Source of the DNA: Ligustrum vulgare
Lineage: Eukaryota; Streptophyta; Magnoliopsida; Lamiales; Oleaceae
Direction of reading: 5' to 3'
NCBI GenBank assembly: GCA_963555705.1
Contig: OY743190.1
Location: forward strand, 23,691,491-23,755,490
DNA length: 64,000 nucleotides
Shown here: positions 13,976-23,583 of the stretch, in pieces
Layout of the letters: every line of letters starts with the position of its first letter
Position numbering within the stretch: the stretch's first letter is position 1
The notes under the pieces: model-generated
Told to the model about the DNA's origin: nothing
Seen by the model: the letters and a program-made list of their open reading frames with translations, nothing else
Databases searched by the model: none
Program-made: the position numbers and the translations under genes

Positions 13976-14150
13976 GTCCTCAAATTATAAATTATCATTT
14001 TTAAACTATAAATTTCAAAAGGATGAATTACGGGCTAGACGAAGCGTACGGAGAATTTAAAGAATGGAGGTCGTTTCCCGCTCAACCACACTCGTCAAGT
14101 TTGAGGTAGACTCGCACCTATTAATTTATTTAAATTATGATTGTTCAGGA

Positions 14151-14520
14151 GAAAACTTGGTAAATCCAATGAGTGGAAGGCCGGATCCCGTGAGGACCGG
14201 GAACGCCACAAATGTGGATAAACCTTGAGTATGCGGGCATGATTGGGACAAGGCCCCAGCGAGGGAGCCCAATCCGCTACCCACATTCTATATTTGTGAA
14301 CGTTATGTGATTTATACATACAATGTTTTTAAAGAGTTTATGATGTTTCAAAAGAAAACTTGGAAAGTCCAATGAGTAGAAGACCGTATCCGTTGAGGTC
14401 CGGGAACGCTACAAAAGTGGAAAGACCATGAGTGTGCGGGCAAGATTGGGACAAGGCCCCAGCGAGGGAGCCCAATCCGCTACCCACATCCTATATTTTT
14501 AAGAGTATATGATTTATGAA
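14151..14520 (+). repeat. 203-bp direct duplication in LTR 1
   Basis: A GC-richer block starting GAAAACTTGG and ending near CTACCCACAT occurs at 14151 and 14354. Each copy has GGGACAAGGCCCCAGCGAGG. Part of this box (AGGCCCCAGCGAGGGAGCC) occurs a third time in the internal region near 15529. LTR 2 carries the same pair; there the second copy of the duplication has a small deletion near 21259. Confidence 0.85.
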
Positions 14521-14981
14521 AAGAAGCCTACCAATACCCTGTTTTTCTAAAGAGCCTGTATTTATGTGTTCAATCATTTTATAAGTTAATTAATTGGCGA
14601 TGAGTCTACTGAGTATTTCCCCCATGAAATGCTCACCCCTACTTTCTAACAGTTTTGCAGATTCCGGAGATGGTGGCAAGCGATGAATGATGGTGGCAAT
14701 AAACGTTAAATGGTTGAAAGTTTGACGTTAATGATTTCCGTATTTTCCAAACATTGAATAATTTTGAGAAGTGCAGTTATTTGAGCTTTATAATATTAAT
14801 GGTTCGATTTACTATTTCAAATGGTTTCATGAATGTTTTCAATCTTATCGACCATTACAGTTTATTTAATGTTGCCAAAATGACTTTCAATTATTTCTTC
14901 CGCAAAAAATATTAATTGAAAAATTAGAAAAGAAAAGATGAGGTGGTGAACCGGGTATACGGAACTCGGGGCGCTACAGCT

Positions 14982-14993
14982 TGGTATCAGAGC
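14982..14993 (+). other. Primer-binding site, tRNA-iMet type
   Basis: TGGTATCAGAGC three bases after the end of LTR 1. This is the standard complement of the initiator tRNA-Met 3' end used by many plant retrotransposons. It fixes the element's plus orientation. Confidence 0.93.
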
Positions 14994-15260
14994 CAGTCTG
15001 CGTTTCTGTAGACTGGTAAGTTTTCAAAAGAAAATTTCAAGAGATATTTTCCATTATGAAATTATTATGAATAAAGATTGTCACTCCCATCATTCGTTCC
15101 ACCAACTCCGAGGTAAAGAAGTTATGATGTTTAAAGTTATTTCAGTATTTCGAATACTCATTTTATTGATTTATGAGAAAGAATGAAGAGTATTTCGGAT
15201 ACTTATGATTTATGAGAAAGAGAGAGAAGATTTATGATGTCGTTATGCTTGTCAAAACTT

Positions 15261-15418
15261 ACTTGCTTAAATGCATGAGATTTGAACTTTTATGTTCATG
15301 AGAATTACTTGCTTAAATGCATGAGATTTGAACTTTTATGTTCATGAGAATTACTTGCTTAAATGCATGATATTTGAACTTTTATGTTCATGAGAATTAC
15401 TTGCTTAAATGCATGAGA
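15261..15418 (+). repeat. 46-bp tandem repeat, 3.4 units
   Basis: Units starting ACTTGCTTAAATGCATGAGA recur at 15261, 15307, 15353 and 15399 (last partial). The same array is at 22135-22292 in the second internal copy. It is transposon leader sequence, not a CRISPR array: there are no spacers. Confidence 0.9.
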
Positions 15419-16509
15419 AATGAGAATGTATTTCTTCGAAAATAATGATGTTGTTATGCTTTGTCATAACTTATATGCTTTAATGCATGACTATGAGAAA
15501 GAAGTAAAGACTATGAGTCCGACTCGGAGAAGGCCCCAGCGAGGGAGCCGGGTCGTTATTAAAGAGAAAGAGAAATTTTTTCTTCAGAAAGAAATGAGTT
15601 TTGAAGCATAACGAGAAATTTTTTCAGAAAGAAATGAGTTTTGAAAAATAATGAGAAATATTTTTCAGAAAGAAAGAAAAGAAAGAGAACGAGTGGTGAG
15701 CATAATGAGAATAATATTATTTAAGAATGATTTCAAAATAATTTTTGTCCTCGAGTCTAGAAATGATGAACCCTAACTGGACTTTGCATAATTGATTTTA
15801 GACATGGCACTAAGTATGAGAAGTCAACAGAAATGATTAGAAATATGTTCGGATTATCTATCATTTAGATTTAACGAGAAATAGCGAGCCAATTTTATTA
15901 AGTTGTGATGAGATGTTGAGATTATAAGTGATATGATTTTAATGAGACTTTTATGAGAAGAATTAAGAAGTTAGAGATTTAAAGATTTGATTCTTAGTTA
16001 TTGGGAATTAAGTAATGGATATTATGTTGAGTAAATGAATTACGCCTCTATGTTGAAGAGAAATTTATTATGAAGTTTGTCCTTGTGAGAAAATTTTGGC
16101 GAATATGATTTGAAATTGTTATGTTGAGGAATTATGAATTGATTTTCTGGGATTTTTTTTGATGATATAGAAGTGTTAGAATTGTTGTCAATATTTTAGA
16201 TCGTTGTGAATAAACGTGGAGTTATTTGTTATTGTTGGTTATGAAGTATACCTACGGGTTGGATAAGTCCAAATTACAAGGGAGACTCTGTCCAGAATTT
16301 TATTATTTGGAATTAAGAGCATAATATGATAAGCATCTGCTAAAGGAATTGAGGTTAGACATGCAAGTTCATTTACATCACCAACGAGATTTAATAGACG
16401 ATAATAGAGTTATTATTATTTCTCATGAAGAGAACACATAAGAGTCACACTGGAAAGGAAATACATGAAACACACGAATGCATAAGAGAAAAACATGGAA
16501 AGATCATCA

Positions 16510-16730
16510 GAATGAGAGATGTGTTTCCGGAGTAGCCGTATCCTACCACCTCTGATCTTTTAAGGATATAGAGACAAACCTTCAAAGAGGTGTGTTTCGA
16601 GAGTAAGGAATACTCCGTAATCTACCACCTTGGAACTTTGAGGTACACACAAGATTTAAACATTAAGAAATCCTAGTAAATGGAGGGGTGTCTCGAGAGT
16701 GAGAATACTCCGTACTCTACCACCACCTAT
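16510..16730 (-). repeat. Three imperfect direct repeats downstream of the LOG-like ORF
   Basis: On the plus strand each unit has the form GTGTTTCGAGAGT, then AATACTCCGTA, then TCTACCACC. Units lie at about 16520-16552, 16590-16631 and 16685-16727, spaced 70-95 bp. On the minus strand they follow the stop of the LOG-like ORF, so they would be in its 3' UTR. Function unknown; they might be remains of a 3' UTR or of terminal repeats brought in with the captured segment. Confidence 0.65.
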
Positions 16731-16738
16731 TCTAAGAT

Positions 16739-17392
16739 TCACAGAGTTAAGTTTACATTAACCAGACTCCATTTTCGCTTGATTCCCCTTCCTTGCGACC
16801 AATCTACCTTGAATCCTACTGGATCTTGAATTGAGATATATGACTGCAGCTTATCCAGTAGTTCATCGATAGTAGGAGCAGAAATAAGGATCCTTCTGGA
16901 AAATGGAGAGATGAATCCCTGTTCCACGGCATAGTCAAGAAAGGTTAACAAACCATCAAAGAAATTGTTAACATTTAAAAGCCCAATAGGTTTAGTATGG
17001 AGATCTAGTTGAGCCCATGAGGTAATATTGAAGATTTCTTCTAGAGTACCAAAACCTCCAGGCAGGGCTATAAAGGCATCAGAACCATATAGCATACAAG
17101 TTATGCGTTCATGGATGGATAATGTTTGTACTTCATGCCCTCGGGTTTTGCCTGCTATATCTGCCAAAGGGACAGGTATAACACCGATCACTTTTACTTG
17201 CTCTGTGAGAGCAGATTGGGAAACACAACCCATCAGACCACTGCTACCACCCCCATACACGAGATTGATACCTTTCTCTCCTAGTTTCTTTCCAAGATCT
17301 ACTGCTGTTTCAAGATACCCAAAACCTTTCCCCACTTTTGATCCACAAAATACACAAATAGTTTTGATTTGTCGAAGTTTTGGTGCTTCCAT
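16739..17392 (-). CDS. LOG-like cytokinin riboside 5'-monophosphate phosphoribohydrolase
   Basis: A complete intronless 217-residue ORF, the usual length of plant LOG proteins. LOG enzymes cut ribose 5-phosphate from cytokinin nucleotides and release the active free base in one step, normally in cytosol and nucleus. Visible motifs are the Rossmann start ICVFCGS (12-18), the nucleotide loop GGGSSGLMG (47-55), the catalytic arginine region HERITCM (94-100) and the family signature PGGFGTLEE (111-119). The later blocks WAQLDLHTKPIGLLNV (126-141) and ISPFSRRILISAPT (161-174) are also present. Odd: the lysine that normally follows the arginine (RK..M) is isoleucine here. Plant LOG genes normally have several introns, so this copy probably passed through RNA or came from an intronless source. 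It lies antisense inside a retrotransposon with its own TATA-like box upstream. Family membership is secure; activity is not shown. Confidence 0.92.
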   Translation of the reverse strand: MEAPKLRQIKTICVFCGSKVGKGFGYLETAVDLGKKLGEKGINLVYGGGSSGLMGCVSQSALTEQVKVIGVIPVPLADIAGKTRGHEVQTLSIHERITCMLYGSDAFIALPGGFGTLEEIFNITSWAQLDLHTKPIGLLNVNNFFDGLLTFLDYAVEQGFISPFSRRILISAPTIDELLDKLQSYISIQDPVGFKVDWSQGRGIKRKWSLVNVNLTL

Positions 17393-17466
17393 CTTTGAAA
17401 GTAAAGAAGGAAAAACTTACGAAGAAGATGTGATTTTGGGATGTTTAAACTATGAAAATGTTTGGC

Positions 17467-17660
17467 TATTTAAAGCCGAAAAACTACACTGTTTCTGATT
17501 AGCATTTGAAAAAGTAAAGATTTACTTTTGACAAAATCAGCCTACTTTTGACTATTTTATCAAAGCTTTCACCTTTCGGTGATTTATTTTCAGCTTTATC
17601 AAAACTCGAGAAAGGAAAATATATTTTATTTCCAACTTTATCAAAACGCGTGAAAGGAAA
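17467..17660 (-). promoter_or_regulatory. Putative promoter of the LOG-like ORF with a 35-bp direct repeat
   Basis: On the minus strand GCTTTAAATAGCC (TATA-like, 17467-17474 on the plus strand) lies about 80 bp before the start codon. Further upstream two 35-bp copies, at 17584-17618 and 17626-17660, share CTTTATCAAAAC and GAAAGGAAA (plus strand), with about five to six differences and a 42-bp period. Several TTGAC (W-box) and AAAG (Dof-type) words lie between them and the TATA. Inferred from motifs only. Confidence 0.5.
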
Positions 17661-17697
17661 CAGCAAAGTATTTTAAATTCGTATCAAAAGATTTACC

Positions 17698-18201
17698 TTA
17701 TATCAATGCTGAATTGCCAGAAACCTCATTTTGTAAAACAGACTGGCAAACAGGATCTTTCGATATTATATTTTGGAGACTATCACGTTCTTTATCCTTG
17801 TTAAATTGAGCATATAAGGAGAGAAGTTCACGTTGCACATACCCACTTGGGTGCGTCTCAAGAGTCAGTCGAATATCATCCAAAGACTCCTTACTCAGTC
17901 CACCCTTTATGAAATCGATTTTATCATCCCGATTGTTAGAAGAATATCCTACTGATTTGCAACGAGTATTACAGTTCCAACGAGCACATTTGTAGCAACC
18001 ATTCAGCCTTTTTGCTCTTCGTTTCTTTGCGAAAGTGCTTTTACCTAAACCAGGCATGTGTTTAGGAAATGTCATAGGCAATTCACCAGCTAATCGAACC
18101 TTTGCTTCTATCAACCAGCGAACATCTTCTGGAATACCATGAGCCATCAGCAACCTCAATCTTTCGAGCCTTATTCGATAAATTTTTCTCAGATCATTCA
18201 T
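17698..18201 (-). CDS. Viral-type cysteine-rich nucleic-acid-binding protein (carla-/vitivirus CRP-like)
   Basis: A complete intronless 167-residue ORF. The middle has the architecture of the nucleic-acid-binding cysteine-rich proteins at the 3' end of carlavirus and related Betaflexiviridae genomes. A hydrophobic/helical N-terminal part contains IPEDV (23-27). A basic block GKSTFAKKRRAKR (53-65) follows, then a zinc-finger-like C-X2-C-X4-C-X3-C (C69, C72, C77, C81) and a KIDFIKGG segment (94-101). Those viral proteins bind RNA/DNA and several suppress RNA silencing. The region after about 102 is not recognised and makes the protein longer than the usual 90-140 residues. The ORF is upstream of, and in the same direction as, the LOG-like ORF, with 305 bp between them. 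The viral link rests on motif pattern only. A plant or retrotransposon zinc-finger protein with the same pattern is the main alternative. Confidence 0.65.
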   Translation of the reverse strand: MNDLRKIYRIRLERLRLLMAHGIPEDVRWLIEAKVRLAGELPMTFPKHMPGLGKSTFAKKRRAKRLNGCYKCARWNCNTRCKSVGYSSNNRDDKIDFIKGGLSKESLDDIRLTLETHPSGYVQRELLSLYAQFNKDKERDSLQNIISKDPVCQSVLQNEVSGNSALI

Positions 18202-18600
18202 TGGAAGACTGGAATAATACTTGCGAATGTTTGTAAGGATGATATCTATGTTTTGATGGATCTAACCTATTCCCAGCACGAACTATTTAAAAGCATAAAG
18301 GATCTGAGTGAGTCCAAGTGATTTTGATTCCAGCAAGAAAGCGCAGGAATAAAATAATAAAAAGAGGAGACAAGAGTTAATGCGCTGTTAACGTTTCTCG
18401 ATAAAGGAAGATTTGATGATGAGATTTGGAGATATGGAATATTTTCTTGGATTTTGGTACTGATATTTTTGGTATAATAATAATAATCAGGGTATAGTGA
18501 GATGACACGTGAAAGTGAATTGAGGACTGTGCTGAATTAGAGTTCCTACGTATATACAAGTGAAAGAAATACCTTGCGGGGAAATGTTGTGATATTTGAG
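18202..18600 (-). promoter_or_regulatory. Putative promoter region of the CRP-like ORF
   Basis: On the minus strand GCTTTTAAATAG (18283-18293) lies about 85 bp before the start codon. It is nearly the same TATA-type word at nearly the same distance as for the LOG-like ORF. A G-box-like CACGTG-containing word is at about 18505. No larger similarity between the two upstream regions was seen. Confidence 0.4.
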
Positions 18601-19011
18601 TTAAGAATTTTAGTTTTTTTGGGAGATATTTGTTTACTGAATTTTGGGTTACAAATATTGGAAGAGATAAGCTGATGATATTATGTGAATAACATGTTTG
18701 AGTATATTACATAGAGAATATTCAGGGAATCGTTTTAATTATTTTGGTGATATTTGGTGATAAGAAGTTTTGGAGATGACAAATTATTATGGTTTGATAT
18801 GTTAGTAAAGATTTATTGATATTTGGAGAGAATCTTTCATGGGTTTATAGAGATTAGTGAAGAATGTTATTTGGGTTAGTCGATAATGACTTAAGTATTC
18901 AGTAAATATTTCTTTATACAGTTTAAAGACTATGTTGAGAGATTGATGAGAATATGTGATTTAATGTTTGGGATTATGTGAGATAATGATGAATTTCAGT
19001 CACTTACAATT

Positions 19012-19215
19012 CAGAAGAATTTATTTTATGAGGAGACACATATGTTCATTATTGAGAGAAAAGTCCATTCATAAGAAACAAAGAGATGCATTTAGTCAAA
19101 GTCCAGTGGGTTAAATATGGTAGCAATGATGCTACATAAGAGAAAGAAAGAAGAAGAGATTCTGATTAAGTATTCAGAAATCATAAGATCGAGTAAGTTT
19201 AATTTCGAGGACGAA
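19012..19215 (+). pseudogene. Decayed chromodomain end of gypsy pol
   Basis: This segment matches, with many changes and frame breaks, the nucleotide sequence at 61246-61450, which still codes for an integrase tail and chromodomain. Shared words include AGTCAAAGTCCAGTGGG (versus GTCAAAGTCCAGTGGGG) and AATTTCGAGGACG just before the purine tract. It shows that the element derives from a chromovirus whose pol was lost. Confidence 0.8.
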
Positions 19216-19223
19216 ATTATTTT

Positions 19224-19235
19224 AAGGGGGTAAGG
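19224..19235 (+). other. Polypurine tract
   Basis: AAGGGGGTAAGG directly upstream of LTR 2 (19237), the expected plus-strand primer site. Confidence 0.8.
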
Positions 19236-19236
19236 T

Positions 19237-21852
19237 TGTAGCGACCAAGAATTTTTACGCGATGAATAATTATTTTTAATATTTAGAAAATCGTGTCGCT
19301 ACTATCTCACCATTATTTTAAAGTTAACGCCGCGACGGACTCGTCTAGCCAAGTCGAAAAATATCAAGTTTGTTCGATTTTGAATTAAATGTCCGAATTT
19401 CTAAATTTATATTATTTTAATTATTTATTCAAAGTATTATTTTCAAAATCATTTTTAAAATTCCAAGATTTCTTATTGAATTATTTTAGTCCAAATATGT
19501 AATTCAATTTCATCTCAAAATTTATTTATTCTTAAATTTATTTTTTCAGTCCAAAATATATCTGTTTTAAATACATTTATAATCAATATTATACCTCACT
19601 AATCCTATTTAATTAAACCTAATTTCAACCTACACGTTTTCTTTTTCTTCTTTTCACCAAATTGTTTCATCATTATGTTTTCCAACTTTAGCACATTTTC
19701 ATCCTTTTTCACCCTCGAGACCACCAACCTGCAGCTCCATCCATTTTCACTTTCCATCTCCAGCTATAAACCAAGCAGTCATCTCCATCACCAGCTTCAA
19801 CTCCATTTCCAGCAATTCCCATTTCAAGATCAAAGTTTCTACCTTTCCCTCTACCTCCACACACACAAGCAATATACACAATTTGCAATCAACTTTGCCA
19901 CTCCAAATCGAGCCACACAAACACCACTATCGAACCAATTCCATCCTCAATCTACCATACTGATTCAATCTCAGAATCATTCAAGGTATCAAACCAAAAC
20001 ACAAACTGCAGACCACATCACCGAGCCCTGGTGCAATGCTAAACTCCAACCCAAGAATCCATCATCATCCTCGGCACACCCAAATCACAACCGCCGCCGT
20101 CACCGTACGCAGTTAGCTCAAATCCTCACCCATAAACCCAAATCAAAAACTGAGAGTAATCAAAGCCCAGAACCTTACCTTGATTCGACCTAGCTCTGGC
20201 CTGATTTTCACCGGTTGTACCGCCGATTCTCCACAGCCCAAAATCGCCACTTTTTGCCTCGGCTCAACCATCAATCTTGCACCCAAATTGCCCAATAACC
20301 TAGTCTACAACACCCCTGCCACTCGCCGCACCTTACGCCGGCAATTTCGTCGGCGAAACCGCCGGTCAGACACGATCGTTCACGAAGCCGCCAACGTCGC
20401 TCTCTCCGATCTCTCTCTTGACTCGGATTGAAATGGAAAGAGAGAGAGAGAAGAATTATTTTAAATATATTTTGATTTTCGAAAATTTGCACCTTGGTCC
20501 CTCTTATTTCCAAAGTTATTCATTTCAGTCCTCCAAATTTCAAAGGTTATTATTTCAGTCCCTAAAGTATCAAAACTATTTAATTCAGTCCCTAAACTTA
20601 TTATGTTTTAAAAGAACAGTCCCTATAGTTTAAATATTTTAAATCTTACTTTAAGTTTGAAAAGTATTCATTTTAGTCCATCAACTTTCAAAGTATCTAT
20701 TTTAGTCCCTCAACTATCAAAAATATTCATTTCAGTCCCTCAACTTTCACAAGTATTCATTTTAGTCCATCAACTTTCAAAGTATTCATTTTAGTCCTTC
20801 AACTTTCAAAGTATTCATTTTAGTCCCTCAACTTTCAAAACATCAATTTCAGTCCTCAAATTATAAATTATCATTTTTAAACTATAAATTTCAAAAGGAT
20901 GAATTACGGGCTAGACGAAGCGTACGGAGAATTTAAAGAATGGAGGTCGTTTCCCGCTCAACCACACTCGTCAAGTTTGAGGTAGACTCGCACCTATTAA
21001 TTTATTTAAATTATGATTGTTCAGGAGAAAACTTGGTAAATCCAATGAGTGGAAGGCCGGATCCCGTGAGGACCGGGAACGCCACAAATGTGGATAAACC
21101 TTGAGTATGCGGGCATGATTGGGACAAGGCCCCAGCGAGGGAGCCCAATCCGCTACCCACATTCTATATTTGTGAACGTTATGTGATTTATACATACAAT
21201 GTTTTTAAAGAGTTTATGATGTTTCAAAAGAAAACTTGGAAAGTCCAATGAGTAGAAGGCTAACCGTTGAGGTCCGGGAACGCTACAAAAGTGGAAAGAC
21301 CATGAGTGTGCGGGCAAGATTGGGACAAGGCCCCAACGAGGGAGCCCAATCCGCTACCCACATCCTATATTTTTAAGAGTATATGATTTATGAAAAGAAG
21401 CCTACCAATACCCTGTTTTTCTAAAGAGCCTGTATTTATGTGTTCAATCATTTTATAAGTTAATTAATTGGCGATGAGTCTACTGAGTATTTCCCCCATG
21501 AAATGCTCACCCCTACTTTCTAACAGTTTTGCAGATTCCGGAGATGGTGGCAAGCGATGAATGATGGTGACAATAAACGTTAAATGGTTGAAAGTTTGAC
21601 GTTAATGATTTCCGTATTTTCCAAACATTGAATAATTTTGAGAAGTGCAGTTATTTGAGCTTTATAATATTAGTGGTTCGATTTACTATTTCAAATGGTT
21701 TCATGGATGTTTTCAATCTTATCGACCATTACAGTTTATTTAATGTTGCCAAAATGAATTTCAATTATTTCTTCCGCAAAAAATATTAATTGAAAAATTA
21801 GAAAAGAAAAGATGAGGTGGTGAACCGGGTATACGGAACTCGGGGCGCTACA
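19237..21852 (+). mobile_element. LTR 2 of composite retrotransposon
   Basis: 2616 bp, TGTAGC to GCTACA, collinear with LTR 1 and differing by scattered single-base changes and small indels. Unlike a normal 3' LTR it is followed at once by a primer-binding site and internal sequence rather than by flanking DNA. Confidence 0.93.
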
Positions 21853-23108
21853 GCTTGGTATCAGAGCCAGTCTGCGTTTCTGTAGACTGGTAAGTTTTCA
21901 AAAGAAATTTTCAAGAGATATTTTTCATTATGAAATTATTATTGATAAAGATTGCCACTGCCATCATTCGTTCCACCAACTCCGAGGTAAAGAAGTTATG
22001 ATGTTTAAAGTTATTTCAGTATTTCGAATACTCATTTTATTGATTTATGAGAAAGAATGAAGAGTATTTCGGATACTTATGATTTATGAGAAAGAGAGAG
22101 AAGATTTATGATGTCGTTATGCTTGTCAAAACTTACTTGCTTAAATGCATGAGATTTGAACTTTTATGTTCATGAGAATTACTTGCTTAAATGCATGAGA
22201 TTTGAACTTTTATGTTCATGAGAATTACTTGCTTAAATGCATGATATTTGAACTTTTATGTTCATGAGAATTACTTGCTTAAATGCATGAGAAATGAGAA
22301 TGTATTTCTTCGGAAATAATGATGTTGTTATGCCTTGTCATAACTTATATGCTTTAATGCATGACTATGAGAAAGAAGTAAAGACTATGAGTCCGACTCG
22401 GAGAAGGCCCCAGCGAGGGAGCCGGGTCGTTATTAAAGAGAAAGAGAAAATTTTTCTTCAGAAAGAAATGAGTTTTGAAGCATAACGAGAAATTTTTTCA
22501 GAAAGAAATGAGTTTTGAAAAATAATGAGAAATATTTTTCAGAAAGAAAGAGAACGAGTGTTGAGCATAATGAGAATAATATGATTTAAGAATGATTTCA
22601 AAATAATTTTTGTCCTCGAGTCTAGAAATGATGAACCCTAACTGGACTTTGCATAATTGATTTTAGACATGACACTAAGTATGAGAAGTCAACAGAAATG
22701 ATTAGAAATATGTTCGGATTATCTATCATTTAGATTTAACGAGAAATAGCGAGCCAATTTTATTAAGTTGTGATGAGATGTTGAGATTATAAGTGATATG
22801 ATTTTAATGAGACTTTTATGAGAAGAATTAAGAAGTTAGAGATTTAAAGATTTGATTCTTAGTTATTGAGAATTAAGTAATGGATATTATGTTGAGTAAA
22901 TGAATTATGCCTCTATGTTGAAGAGAAATTTATTATGAAGTTTGTCCTTGTGAGAAAATTTTGACGAATATGATTTGAAATTGTTATGTTGAGGAATTAT
23001 GAATTGATTTTTTGGGATATTTTTGATGATATAGAAGTGTTAGAATTGTTGTCAATATTTTAGATCGTTGTGAATAAACGTGGAGTTATTTGTTATTGTT
23101 GGTTATGA
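21853..23108 (+). mobile_element. Second, partial internal region
   Basis: Begins with a second TGGTATCAGAGC (21856-21867) and repeats 14979-16244, including the 46-bp array (22135-22292). It stops abruptly at the word AGTATA, before the region that would carry the antisense ORFs. Confidence 0.9.
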
Positions 23109-23583
23109 AGTATATGATTTATGAAAAGAAGCCTACCAATACCCTGTTTTTCTAAAGAGCCTGTATTTATGTGTTCAATCATTTTATAAATTAATTAATT
23201 GGCGATGAGTCTACTGAGTATTTCCCCCATGAAATGCTCACCCCTACTTTTTAACAGTTTTGCAGATTCCGGAGATGGTGGCAAGCGATGAATGATGGTG
23301 GCAATAAACGTTAAATGGTTGAAAGTTTGACGTTAATGATTTCTGTATTTTCCAAACATTGAATAATTTTGAGAAGTGCAGTTATTTGAGCTTTATAATA
23401 TTAATGGTTCGATTTACTATTTCAAATGGTTTCATGGATGTTTTCAATCTTATCGACCATTACAGTTTATTTAATGTTGCCAAAATGAATTTCAATTATT
23501 TCTTCCGCAAAAAATATTAATTGAAAAATTAGAAAAGAAAAGATGAGGTGGTGAACCGGGTATACGGAACTCGGGGCGCTACA
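23109..23583 (+). mobile_element. Truncated third LTR
   Basis: The last 475 bp of the LTR (equivalent to 14504-14978), ending GCTACA and followed by the GTTGT target duplication. The join with the internal region falls in AGTATA, present at both 16245-16250 and 14504-14509: a six-base microhomology junction. Confidence 0.9.

Larger units (their letters stand above)
12357..14978 (+). mobile_element. LTR 1 of composite retrotransposon
   Basis: 2622 bp from TGTAGC to GCTACA. It contains a CA-rich stretch (12795-13551) with open frames for a Ser/His/Gln/Pro-rich peptide, an AG microsatellite, a field of AGTCCCTCAACTTTC repeats, and a 203-bp direct duplication. The same layout is found in LTR 2, and more diverged in the LTR at 61.5-63.05 kb. 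Confidence 0.93.
14994..16738 (+). mobile_element. Non-coding 5' internal region of the composite element
   Basis: Leader-like sequence without an intact gag. Near 15770-15815 the text CCCTAACTGGACTTTGCA, followed by a short spacer and ATGGCAC, matches the sequence just before the short ORF at 63463 in the related element, so this is where the first ORF once started. Here no frame stays open. From 16251 on the sequence has no recognised origin. 14979-16250 is repeated after LTR 2. Confidence 0.7.

Noticed and set aside
14095..14319. 74-codon minus-strand open frame in LTR 1 (also in LTR 2)
   Set aside because: It lies in the 203-bp LTR duplication, has no domain, and its conservation simply follows LTR identity.
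15261..15418. Regular 46-bp repeats that could be taken for a CRISPR-like array
   Set aside because: Units are directly abutting with no unique spacers, lie in a plant retrotransposon leader, and recur in its second copy.
17028..17498. 156-codon plus-strand open frame
   Set aside because: It is the antisense shadow of the LOG-like ORF; the minus-strand frame holds all family motifs.
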